Of a stretch of DNA of 64,000 nt, positions 1-10,377 are shown in pieces. The position numbers were made by a program, and so were the translations under genes. This DNA is from Gammaproteobacteria bacterium. GTDB lineage: Bacteria > Pseudomonadota > Gammaproteobacteria > JAADGQ01. Numbering within the stretch: the stretch's first letter is position 1; every line of letters starts with the position of its first letter. The DNA is taken from contig JAKITI010000001.1 of assembly GCA_021648145.1 (NCBI GenBank), positions 181,045 through 245,044 on the forward strand, given 5' to 3'. The notes beneath the pieces were generated by a model that saw only the letters and a list, made by a program, of their open reading frames with translations, ran no database searches and was not told where the DNA came from.

Positions 1-1188
1 AAACACTGGAACTCACTACAGCAACAGCTCGAATCATTACGCCAAAAAAATGAAGAGCGTAATGCAAAATTTGAACTGTTGAGTTATCAGGTCAAAGAGC
101 TTGATGATCTTGATTTAGCCCCCAATGAACTTCAGAAACTTGACGAGCAACATAAGCGCTTAGCCAATGCAAACCGTTTGCGTCTTGGTGTTCAAACGCT
201 TTTGGAGCAATTACATGACAGCGATGAGCATTCAATCACTCAGCAGTTATCGCAGCATGTAACCTCACTTGGGCAGCTCACAGAGATGGATAATAAACTG
301 ACAGTGGCTAATGAACAGCTAAGTAGCATATCACTGCAACTGCAAGAGATGACGAATGATCTTCGACACTACCTAGATGGATTAGAGATTAATCCCGAAG
401 AGTTACAGTCAATTGAACAACGTTTGGCTGATATTTTTGATATTGCACGCAAACACCATGTTCCCACACAAAAGTTAGTCGAGCTGCATCAAACTTTAAA
501 GCAAGAGCTCTTTGAGCTTGGTGACCTGGAAAGCCAAGCAGAGAAAATTGAAGGTGAAATAAAAGCAGCTAAAACAGAGTATCATCAACATGCATTAAAA
601 TTAAGTGAAAATCGCAAAAAATCTGCTGAAACACTGGTTTTTCATGTGAACAAAAAAATGCAGCAACTTGGAATGCCACACGGCTATATTGAAATCTGTT
701 TTACCTCTATTGAAAAACAGCCCTCCCCTTCTGGTTTAGAAAAAATTGAATTTTTTGTTGTAACAAATCCGGGGCAGCCATTAAAACCATTAACAAAAGT
801 AGTTTCTGGTGGTGAGCTATCTCGTATTAGCCTGGCCATTCAGGTATCGCTTTCAAATAATGCCAGTGTTGAGACGATGATTTTCGATGAAGTTGACGTG
901 GGGATTGGTGGTGGCGTGGCTGAAGTGGTGGGTCAACAATTGCGTGCGCTGGGTAAGAACCGGCAGATTCTGTGTGTGACACACCTACCGCAAGTAGCCG
1001 CATTAGGAGAGAATCATTTTCAAGTTAATAAAACATCCGAATCAGACAGCACCCATACCACTATTATTGAGCTGAAAAATGAATCCCGCATTGAAGAAAT
1101 TTCACGCATGCTGGGGGGTATCACGATTACTGGGCAAACACTCGCCCATGCCGAAGAGATGATTGCGACTGCACAGCGTATAAAATAG
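1..1188 (+). CDS. recN: DNA repair protein RecN, C-terminal part
   Basis: SMC-like ATPase of recombinational double-strand break repair. The frame is open from base 1, so the N-terminal Walker A half lies outside the window. What remains is the second half of the coiled coil followed by the C-terminal ATPase lobe: the ABC signature VSGGELSR, Walker B IFDEVD followed by VGIGGG, and the switch region VTHLPQVAA. Order and spacing fit RecN rather than SMC or RecF. The frame ends in TAG with no sign of decay. The next gene starts 177 bases downstream, so this is probably the last gene of its transcript. Confidence 0.95.
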   Translation, partial: KHWNSLQQQLESLRQKNEERNAKFELLSYQVKELDDLDLAPNELQKLDEQHKRLANANRLRLGVQTLLEQLHDSDEHSITQQLSQHVTSLGQLTEMDNKLTVANEQLSSISLQLQEMTNDLRHYLDGLEINPEELQSIEQRLADIFDIARKHHVPTQKLVELHQTLKQELFELGDLESQAEKIEGEIKAAKTEYHQHALKLSENRKKSAETLVFHVNKKMQQLGMPHGYIEICFTSIEKQPSPSGLEKIEFFVVTNPGQPLKPLTKVVSGGELSRISLAIQVSLSNNASVETMIFDEVDVGIGGGVAEVVGQQLRALGKNRQILCVTHLPQVAALGENHFQVNKTSESDSTHTTIIELKNESRIEEISRMLGGITITGQTLAHAEEMIATAQRIK

Positions 1189-1365
1189 GCGTTGGCCTTC
1201 AAATGATGTGCATGTTAAGCTCCGCCGCCTTGTAGGCCACTGAATTCTATTTTTGTGATGGATCAGACTAAAATGACTCTCTTTTGAGACGCTATAGGGG
1301 GAGTATCTGCCTTGATGAGCAGAATCTCTCAGTAGAGTTTATTAAAAAGAAAGGTTATTAAAATT

Positions 1366-1704
1366 ATGCTAGCGACAGCAAGAAGAGTAGATGATGTAGT
1401 CCGTAATGGTAAAAGAGATTCTATACCTGTAATGTCAAAAAAATACAATCAAATCATTATTGAAGGTGTCAGGGAGGATGGTAGCAAATTTCGTCCCAGC
1501 GACTGGGCTGAAAGATTATCTACCACTCTTGCACAGTTTGGTTCAGATCATCGCTTGCACTATGCCAAAGGGGTTCAACCCGTTATAAGGAATGGAATTA
1601 AATGTATTGTGATTGATGCTGATCTGGAAACAAACAATCCATCGGCCTATCGTTACATTATTGAGTTTTCTAACGCCAATAATTTACGAAAATATGAAAA
1701 ATAA
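1366..1704 (+). CDS. DUF3579 family protein
   Basis: Small soluble protein of 112 residues. It matches the DUF3579 pattern: IIEGVREDGSKFRPSDWAER, then a LHYAKGVQPV segment and a C-terminal YRYIIEF. The family is common in beta- and gammaproteobacteria and has no established function that I know. The start at 1366 has an AAAGG about 12 bases upstream. The internal ATG at 1432 (MSKKYNQ) would give the usual family N-terminus but has no ribosome binding site, so the first 22 residues are uncertain. A strong hairpin follows directly. Confidence 0.85.
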   Translation: MLATARRVDDVVRNGKRDSIPVMSKKYNQIIIEGVREDGSKFRPSDWAERLSTTLAQFGSDHRLHYAKGVQPVIRNGIKCIVIDADLETNNPSAYRYIIEFSNANNLRKYEK

Positions 1705-1717
1705 GTGCCATTAAAGA

Positions 1718-1742
1718 CCCCTTGGTATGCTTTACCAAGGGG
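1718..1742. terminator. Hairpin terminator between convergent genes
   Basis: Perfect 10-bp inverted repeat: CCCCTTGGTA at 1718-1727 and TACCAAGGGG at 1733-1742, with a 5-base loop. It lies between the stop of the DUF3579 gene and the stop of dksA. AT-rich sequence with a short T-run follows on the plus strand. It probably serves both converging transcripts. Confidence 0.8.
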
Positions 1743-1767
1743 AGTTACTATAATTTTTAGATTGATC

Positions 1768-2196
1768 TCAACCTCTTAGCTGTTTTTCTCGAATCTCATC
1801 CAAAACTTTGCAATCAATACATTTTTCAGCTGTAGGGCGTGCCTCTAAACGGCGAATACCAATGTCCTCGCCACATGACTCGCAAAACCCATAATCACCA
1901 CTGTCCAGAGAGTTGAGTGCGCTATCAATTTTTTTAATTAATTTTCGTTCACGATCACGAGTACGCAGCTCCATGGAAAACTCTGCCTCTTGAGAGGCTC
2001 GATCATTTGGGTCTGGAAAATTTGCAGCCACATCTTGCATATGATGAACTGTACGGTCAACTTCTTCCATGAGCTCTTGACGCCATGCTTCTAGAATTTC
2101 ACGAAAATGTTGAACCTGACGGCTCTCCATATACTCTTCGTGACTCTCCTCTTGATAGGGTACAAACCCTTTAAAATCAGTCAACGCTGAAGCCAT
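1768..2196 (-). CDS. dksA: RNA polymerase-binding transcription factor DksA
   Basis: DksA binds the secondary channel of RNA polymerase and acts with ppGpp in the stringent response. The 142 residues show the coiled-coil tip region (FPDPNDRASQEAEF, carrying the acidic tip motif), then the zinc finger CESCGEDIG with a second CIDC pair and the conserved IRRLEARPTAEKC. Length is close to the usual 145-150. The long N-terminus separates it from short TraR/DksA2-like forms. It is transcribed alone, convergent to the DUF3579 gene. Confidence 0.96.
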   Translation of the reverse strand: MASALTDFKGFVPYQEESHEEYMESRQVQHFREILEAWRQELMEEVDRTVHHMQDVAANFPDPNDRASQEAEFSMELRTRDRERKLIKKIDSALNSLDSGDYGFCESCGEDIGIRRLEARPTAEKCIDCKVLDEIREKQLRG

Positions 2197-2323
2197 TATA
2201 GATGTTCCTCTTAACTCTAATTAAGGTTATCTTGAAATCAGGGCGGCACTTATACCAAAAATATTTACTAATCGCAAACCCTATATACTTTTTATTTATC
2301 GTATTGTTATCGAATAGAGTTGA

Positions 2324-4630
<2,307 letters not shown>

Positions 4631-4659
4631 TGAGGAGTTTTCTAGCTCCCTAATCCCGA

Positions 4660-7600
4660 TTAACCTTCAATCATATCTAATGCTTCATTCACATCAACAG
4701 CAACGAGGCGTGATACACCGGGCTCATGCATTGTGACCCCCATTAAGTGCTCTGCAATTTCCATGGTGATTTTATTGTGCGAGATAAATATAAACTGAAC
4801 TTGCTCTGACATCTCTTTCACGACCTTGCAAAAGCGACCCACATTAGCATCATCCAGTGGTGCATCGACTTCGTCCAGCATGCAAAAAGGAGATGGGTTA
4901 ATTTCAAATATTGCAAAAACCAATGCCACAGCCGTCAGCGCTTTTTCACCCCCAGAGAGCAGATGAATTGTACTGTTTCGTTTGCCGGGTGGACGCGCCA
5001 TAATGGTCACACCGGTACTCAACAAATCTTCACCTGTTAATTCCAGATAGGCTTCTCCCCCACCGAATAGTCGAGGAAAAAATGACTTTAGACCGTGGTC
5101 AACCTTATCGTACGTCTCTTTGAAGCGAACTCGTGTTTCGCGGTCAATTTTATGAATCGCACTTTCAAGGGTATCCAGTGCAGTATTCAGATCATTTTGC
5201 TGGTCAACAAGATATTGCCAACGTATCGTTTGCTCTTTACATTCATCAATGGCTGCAAGATTTACTACGCCTAATTTATTAATAGACGCAGTCACTTGAT
5301 CAATACTTGTTTTCCAGACAGATTCCTGAGCATCTTCTGGCATCGTATCGCTGAGCATTTCCATATCAAAGTGGCTCTCTCCCACCTGCTCAACCAAAGT
5401 CTGACAACGTACACTTAAAGCTTGCCAATCCATACGTAATTTTTCAAGATCGCTACGTACTTTCTGAGATTTTTGTTCTACAACTTGTCGCTGTTTTTCG
5501 GTTTCACGAACCTCATGCTCTAGTTTTTCTTTTAAGATGCGCGCTGATTGCAGGCGAGTTTCAATATCGAGCTGTTTTTTGAGTGAATTTTCAAGCTGCT
5601 CTTTTAGCTCTAAACCGGATTCTTCATTCCCTAAAAAATTCTTAAGCTCCTTGCAACGTAGCTCTAGTCGTACCAACTGAGACTGCATTCGATCCAGGCT
5701 ATTTTGTGTTGATTGTTGTTGTGTGTTGAGTGACTGTATTTGTAACGCAACTTTATGTACAACATCTTTATGGGCGCGTGCCTGGTGTCGATGCTGATCC
5801 AGATTTTGTTTGAGTCTGTCGCGTTGTGATTCCAGTTCAGCGCGTTTTTCAGTGTGATGCTCTGTCAGCACAAGGGTTTGATTTAAACGCGTTGTAACTG
5901 AACTGGTCTCTTCTGTTTCATTAGAGAGTTGCTCATGAAGTTCTTCCAGCTCCTGAATCGCTTGAACTTGTTGCACTTTCATCTGGGCTGAACGTGCCTG
6001 TTTTGCGCTCAGTTGTGCATCTAATTGACCTTGACGCATCTGAATATTTTGTAAGGTAGCCTGAGCACTTTCCCGCTCATCTTCATACTTTTTTAGTGCT
6101 TTATTGCTTTGCTTCAGTCTGTATTGGTACTTTTCTACCAACACTTTAAGTTCAGATATTTGTTGGTAAAGCGCCTTGAGCTCTTGCTCCCTGATGAGCA
6201 CCCCACTTTTCTCATCACTCTCTTTTGAAATTCGCAACCAATCCACGCCTAACCAGATGCCCGACTGAGTGATGATGGATTCCCCCGCATTTAACTCAGA
6301 GCGCAAAGTGAGTGCATCTTCAAGTGAATCGACAGCATAAACTCCTGTGAGTAATCCATCCAAAGGCCAATTTGCTTGTATTTTTCCTAATAACGGTGTT
6401 GATAACGTAGCAGTCTCACTCTTTTGTTGCGTGGTCGTGTTTGTTTCAAACAGTCCGAGCACACCTGTTTTCAGTGCGTCAAGATAAGGAGTCAATTTCT
6501 CAAACTCATCCACGCAGACCGCTTCCAGATGTATGCCGAGAACAGTTTCTAATGCAGATTCCCAGCCACTTTCAATTTCAATACCTTCAGCCAGTCGAGT
6601 TGCGTTTTGCAGATTTTTTTGCTCTAACCAATGGCGGGTTGTACCTTCACCATTGCTCTTATTCTTACCGAGTGCAGCTTGTTGTAACGCTTCCAGAGAG
6701 GAGATGCGCCCTTGTGCACTTTGTAGTGCGATACGCTCTTCATCAAGTTGCAGGCCGAATTGTTGACTATATTCACGCTGAACTACAATCTGCTCACGAT
6801 GTGATTGTAGCCGCTCTTTGTGCTGAACAATCTCATCATCAAGCAACAATTTTTCCTGTTGCAACAGTCCAATATCATGCTCCAGACTGTCAGGAACCAG
6901 ATTCAATAACACCTCTTCCAGCCGGGTTTTTCGAAGTTTTGATTGTGTGATTTGTTGCTCAAGCCGTTGAAGGTGTGTTCGCTCAACTTCAACACGCCTG
7001 ACATCGTCAGCCACATTACGATTAAATTCATCCCAAGACTGCTGCCATTGCTGCATCATTGATTCAATTTCTGCTTGTTTCGCAGAAGATTCTTGCTCTG
7101 CAGTTCGGGCGGCAACCTGCTGGGGTTGAATAGCCTCTAGCTGTTGTGTGAACTGCATCATCTGTTCCTGGTCATTTTTTTGGTGTGTCAAAGCTTCCTG
7201 AAAAGTATGTTCGGCAGTCACTAGGTCAGATTGTTGCTGTTGTAACTTTTCATTGACGTGTTGAACGGCTTGCTCTAAGCGAGCAATTTCAGCACCCGCA
7301 CCATAAAAATCACCTTGAATCTGATTAAAAGCATCAGATGCTTTAACATGTTCATTACGTATTTTTTCAATGTGGGTTTCAGTGTTGCGCAACTGGGTAA
7401 TTTCAGCTTCCATCTCAAGCGCTTTAGTTTTAACTTGAGTGTCTGTATCAGTGAGTTGCTGCTGCTGATTAATCAGTTTCAAAGCAATCAATTGGGCTTT
7501 CAATAAACGCTCTTTTTCTTTAAGTGATTTGTAACGTTCAGCGATATGAGACTGCCGTTTTAAAACCTGAATTCGTTTATCAAGTTCATCGACTAAATCA

Positions 7601-8184
7601 TTAATACGTAAAATATTTTCACGGGTATTTTTGATTCGATTTTCAGTTTCCCGCCGCAGCTCTTTATATTTTGAAATGCCCGCCGCTTCTTCAATAAAGG
7701 TACGTAGGTCATCAGGCTTGGCTTCAATAAAGCGTGAAATCATGCCTTGCTCTATGATGGAATAACTACGAGGCCCCAAGCCCGTGCCGAGAAATATGTC
7801 GGTAATGTCACGTCGCCGACAACGTGTGCCATTGAGTATGTAATTCGATTTTCCATCACGATTTATCTGACGTTTGACAGAAATTTCACTGTAGTTTGCA
7901 TATTGGCCACCCATCATGCCTTGCCGATTATCAAAAGTCAGCTCAATAGAAGCCTGTCCAACAGGCTTGCGCCCAGATGAGCCATTGAAAATAACATCAG
8001 CCATGGATTCACCGCGCAACTGCTTGGCAGAACTCTCTCCCATCACCCAGCGTACGGCATCAATAATATTCGATTTGCCACAACCATTGGGCCCAACAAC
8101 ACACACCAGATTACTGGGAAATGGTACGATCGTTGGATCAACAAAGGATTTGAACCCGGCGAGTTTTATTTTTTTTAGGCGCAT
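4660..8184 (-). CDS. smc: Chromosome segregation protein SMC
   Basis: Condensin ATPase for chromosome compaction and segregation. The 1174-residue protein begins MRLKKIKLAGFKSF and has Walker A VGPNGCGKSN within the first 40 residues. Two long coiled coils rich in Q, E and L flank a hinge around residues 520-640. The C-terminal head carries the signature LLSGGEKAL, Walker B CMLDEVDAPLD and the switch IFISHNK. A TTG three codons upstream is a possible start, but the ATG at 8184 gives the standard N-terminus. In many gammaproteobacteria zipA and ligA follow smc. Here icd converges instead. Confidence 0.95.
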   Translation of the reverse strand: MRLKKIKLAGFKSFVDPTIVPFPSNLVCVVGPNGCGKSNIIDAVRWVMGESSAKQLRGESMADVIFNGSSGRKPVGQASIELTFDNRQGMMGGQYANYSEISVKRQINRDGKSNYILNGTRCRRRDITDIFLGTGLGPRSYSIIEQGMISRFIEAKPDDLRTFIEEAAGISKYKELRRETENRIKNTRENILRINDLVDELDKRIQVLKRQSHIAERYKSLKEKERLLKAQLIALKLINQQQQLTDTDTQVKTKALEMEAEITQLRNTETHIEKIRNEHVKASDAFNQIQGDFYGAGAEIARLEQAVQHVNEKLQQQQSDLVTAEHTFQEALTHQKNDQEQMMQFTQQLEAIQPQQVAARTAEQESSAKQAEIESMMQQWQQSWDEFNRNVADDVRRVEVERTHLQRLEQQITQSKLRKTRLEEVLLNLVPDSLEHDIGLLQQEKLLLDDEIVQHKERLQSHREQIVVQREYSQQFGLQLDEERIALQSAQGRISSLEALQQAALGKNKSNGEGTTRHWLEQKNLQNATRLAEGIEIESGWESALETVLGIHLEAVCVDEFEKLTPYLDALKTGVLGLFETNTTTQQKSETATLSTPLLGKIQANWPLDGLLTGVYAVDSLEDALTLRSELNAGESIITQSGIWLGVDWLRISKESDEKSGVLIREQELKALYQQISELKVLVEKYQYRLKQSNKALKKYEDERESAQATLQNIQMRQGQLDAQLSAKQARSAQMKVQQVQAIQELEELHEQLSNETEETSSVTTRLNQTLVLTEHHTEKRAELESQRDRLKQNLDQHRHQARAHKDVVHKVALQIQSLNTQQQSTQNSLDRMQSQLVRLELRCKELKNFLGNEESGLELKEQLENSLKKQLDIETRLQSARILKEKLEHEVRETEKQRQVVEQKSQKVRSDLEKLRMDWQALSVRCQTLVEQVGESHFDMEMLSDTMPEDAQESVWKTSIDQVTASINKLGVVNLAAIDECKEQTIRWQYLVDQQNDLNTALDTLESAIHKIDRETRVRFKETYDKVDHGLKSFFPRLFGGGEAYLELTGEDLLSTGVTIMARPPGKRNSTIHLLSGGEKALTAVALVFAIFEINPSPFCMLDEVDAPLDDANVGRFCKVVKEMSEQVQFIFISHNKITMEIAEHLMGVTMHEPGVSRLVAVDVNEALDMIEG

Positions 8185-8343
8185 AGCACACAAAGAGTAC
8201 CGTCTGGCGCACCTTCTTTCAAGTTATAAAAGCAAGAAATTTATCCAACCATTAACTTTAATAAAAAATTATAATTAATTGTTTTTACTTGTATTTTTAA
8301 AAATTTTTAAGTGATCAATTCAAGCCGCATCCTTGTCAACAGT

Positions 8344-8371
8344 TTGCAACATCCATTCTCTGCGTCATAAT
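8344..8371 (+). promoter_or_regulatory. Candidate sigma-70 promoter of queF
   Basis: TTGCAA at 8344-8349 and CATAAT at 8366-8371 are separated by 16 bases. They lie 35 bases upstream of the queF start in the divergent smc/queF intergenic region. The match is to consensus only; no transcript data. Confidence 0.45.
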
Positions 8372-8406
8372 GCAGCGCTTTCATTCAACAAGCAGTCTTT
8401 TTAGAT

Positions 8407-8796
8407 ATGTCCACACGACCCAGTAAAAAACTCGAAACCTTTGAAAACCCAATGCCGGAGCGTGACTACACGATCCGTATTGATGTGCCTGAATTCACCT
8501 GTCTCTGCCCTAAAACAGGTCAGCCTGATTTTGCAACACTGAAGCTTGAATACGTCGCAGATCAAAAGTGTATTGAACTGAAATCGTTGAAAATGTACGT
8601 CTGGTCTTTCCGTGAAGAAGGTGCTTTTCATGAAAAGGTCACGAATGACATTCTAAATGACCTTGTTCGTGCTTGTGAGCCACGCTTCATGCGCTTGACA
8701 GCTGACTTTAATGTGCGTGGTGGAATTTACACCTCTGTAGTTGCAGAACATAAAGCAGATCACTGGGTATCACCGCAAGCGATTACTTTGCCATGA
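8407..8796 (+). CDS. queF: NADPH-dependent 7-cyano-7-deazaguanine reductase QueF
   Basis: Reduces preQ0 to preQ1 in queuosine biosynthesis. The 129 residues are the short single-domain form. The catalytic Cys is in [14 protein letters not shown], the substrate-binding Glu is in CIELKSLK, and the QueF core [13 protein letters not shown] follows. The E. coli enzyme is a longer two-domain version; this one resembles the Bacillus type. The kinase gene follows after 18 bases and is probably co-transcribed. The later pathway enzyme QueG is encoded at 34.7-35.7 kb. Confidence 0.94.
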   Translation: MSTRPSKKLETFENPMPERDYTIRIDVPEFTCLCPKTGQPDFATLKLEYVADQKCIELKSLKMYVWSFREEGAFHEKVTNDILNDLVRACEPRFMRLTADFNVRGGIYTSVVAEHKADHWVSPQAITLP

Positions 8797-8814
8797 CTTA
8801 ATCAGAGCTTCCCT

Positions 8815-10095
8815 ATGAATCTGTTTCTTGGTATTGATCTCGGCACATCAGGATGTCGAGGTATTGTGATTGATAGTAATCATCAAATTCAAGCCCAAGC
8901 GAATACATCAATCCCTGCTCCTGTACAACGAGGTTCAACCATAGAACAAGATCCAGTTCTATGGTGGGATTCTGTGTGCCGTGTTCTGCACTCATTGCAA
9001 AGCAAGATTTCAATGCAAAATATTCGGGCAATTGCTGTTGATGGCACGTCAGGCACGTTACTCACAGTCGATGAATACGGTACGCCACTTAATGCCGCAT
9101 TAATGTACAACGATATTCGCAGTATTGAAGAAGCTTCTCTGATTAAAAAGTGGGCTCCACCACAAAGTGGTGCGCATGGCGCATCATCCAGCCTCGCAAA
9201 ATTTCTATGGATGCAACGCAATAACAGATTAAATAACGTCAGACGCGTATTACACCAAGCCGACTGGATTGCTGGCAAACTGATTGGAGTATTCAAGTTC
9301 AGTGATGAAAACAGCGCACTTAAGCTCGGATTTGATCCGCTCACAGGAGCTTGGCCTGACTGGTTAAATCAGTTGAATATTAATCGAAAATTGCTTCCTG
9401 AAATCGTTCCACGTGGCACAAACGTTAAAGTAGTTTCTCGAAAGGCAATTAACCGTTTTGGATTTAACGATGAAACTCAAGTAGTTGCAGGGACAACTGA
9501 CAGTATTGCTGCAACACTGGCAACGGATGCACACTGCATCGGTGATGCCGTTACATCACTGGGTTCAACGCTGGTTTTAAAAGTTTTTACTCAAACGCCA
9601 ATCAGTGCACCTGAGTATGGAGTATACAGCCATCGAATGGGTCATTTGTGGTTGGCGGGTGGAGCCTCTAATAGTGGAGGTGCAGTGCTGAAAAAATATT
9701 TTACGATTGATCAACTCAATAAAATGACTCAAAAAGTGAGGCCTGAGAAACCCACTCATTTGAACTATTATCCCCTTCCCTGTGATGGCGAACGTTTTCC
9801 GGTCAATGATCCTGATAAAAAACCTAAGCTCTTGCCACGACCCGAAAGTGACACTCTATTTTTTCAGGGAATTCTGGAAGGTATCGCACAAATTGAAAAG
9901 CGAGGCTATGAATTACTCGCTGAACTCGGCGCGCCCTACCCTACATCAATAAAAACTACGGGGGGTGGCGCAAGCAACCCCGCCTGGAGACAGATCCGAA
10001 GTCATATGCTGGGTGTGCCTGTACTGGAAGCAACACAAAATGAAGCCGCCTATGGCGCAGCACTGCTCGCATTGCGCGCCACTTCTCAAAAATGA
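8815..10095 (+). CDS. FGGY-family carbohydrate kinase
   Basis: Sugar kinase of 426 residues in the actin-like ATPase fold. The N-terminal phosphate-1 loop is LFLGIDLGTSGCRG, with VDGTSGT near residue 80, AGTTDSIAATLAT near 225 and the ATP-binding TTGGGASNPAWRQI near 380. It is shorter than xylulokinase or glycerol kinase (about 490-500). In length and motifs it resembles the D-ribulose kinase group described in cyanobacteria and plants. That substrate is an inference. It lies 18 bases behind queF with no obvious shared pathway. Confidence 0.85.
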   Translation: MNLFLGIDLGTSGCRGIVIDSNHQIQAQANTSIPAPVQRGSTIEQDPVLWWDSVCRVLHSLQSKISMQNIRAIAVDGTSGTLLTVDEYGTPLNAALMYNDIRSIEEASLIKKWAPPQSGAHGASSSLAKFLWMQRNNRLNNVRRVLHQADWIAGKLIGVFKFSDENSALKLGFDPLTGAWPDWLNQLNINRKLLPEIVPRGTNVKVVSRKAINRFGFNDETQVVAGTTDSIAATLATDAHCIGDAVTSLGSTLVLKVFTQTPISAPEYGVYSHRMGHLWLAGGASNSGGAVLKKYFTIDQLNKMTQKVRPEKPTHLNYYPLPCDGERFPVNDPDKKPKLLPRPESDTLFFQGILEGIAQIEKRGYELLAELGAPYPTSIKTTGGGASNPAWRQIRSHMLGVPVLEATQNEAAYGAALLALRATSQK

Positions 10096-10171
10096 AATAA
10101 AATTCATCTCAAACATTGCTTTTTACCCATAAAAGTAAGTACGATATAAGCCATAATAAAAACTTGCAGTA

Positions 10172-10264
10172 GTTACGGATTTGGCAAGTAATAATCGGGC
10201 GCAGCCAAGAGTGGCAATTTGGCCCAGGGAGTTGTCGAAGGAATGCAGTATCGACTACGGAACT
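10172..10264 (+). ncRNA. Candidate structured leader RNA
   Basis: Three consecutive stems can be drawn in the 280-base leader of the next gene. Stem 1 is GTTAC at 10172-10176 with GTAAT at 10188-10192. Stem 2 is GGGC at 10197-10200 with GCCC at 10222-10225, enclosing GCCA-AGAG-TGGC at 10204-10215. Stem 3 is AGTTGTCGA at 10230-10238 with TCGAC at 10251-10255 and AACT at 10261-10264, around a 12-base loop. The block is more GC-rich than its flanks. I could not match it to c-di-GMP, TPP, cobalamin, glycine or preQ1 riboswitch consensus. Its status as an RNA element is inferred from pairing only. Confidence 0.35.
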
Positions 10265-10377
10265 GGGAGTGAGACTTTCCATATTCTCATTTCATGCAGT
10301 GCTACCATGCGCTGCTTAAATGATCTCGATACTCTTTCGACACTTCTCGCATAAAATGACTTGAGAGGGGTTTGGCT

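Noticed and set aside
6441..6950. 169-codon open frame antisense to smc
   Set aside because: It overlaps the smc coiled coil and shows no domain. It is a shadow of the real gene.
10172..10264. Cyclic di-GMP (GEMM) riboswitch before the surface protein gene
   Set aside because: The conserved GGGCAAACC-like and GACGCAAAGCC-like segments of GEMM-I are missing, and GEMM-II features are also absent. It is kept only as an unclassified candidate structure.
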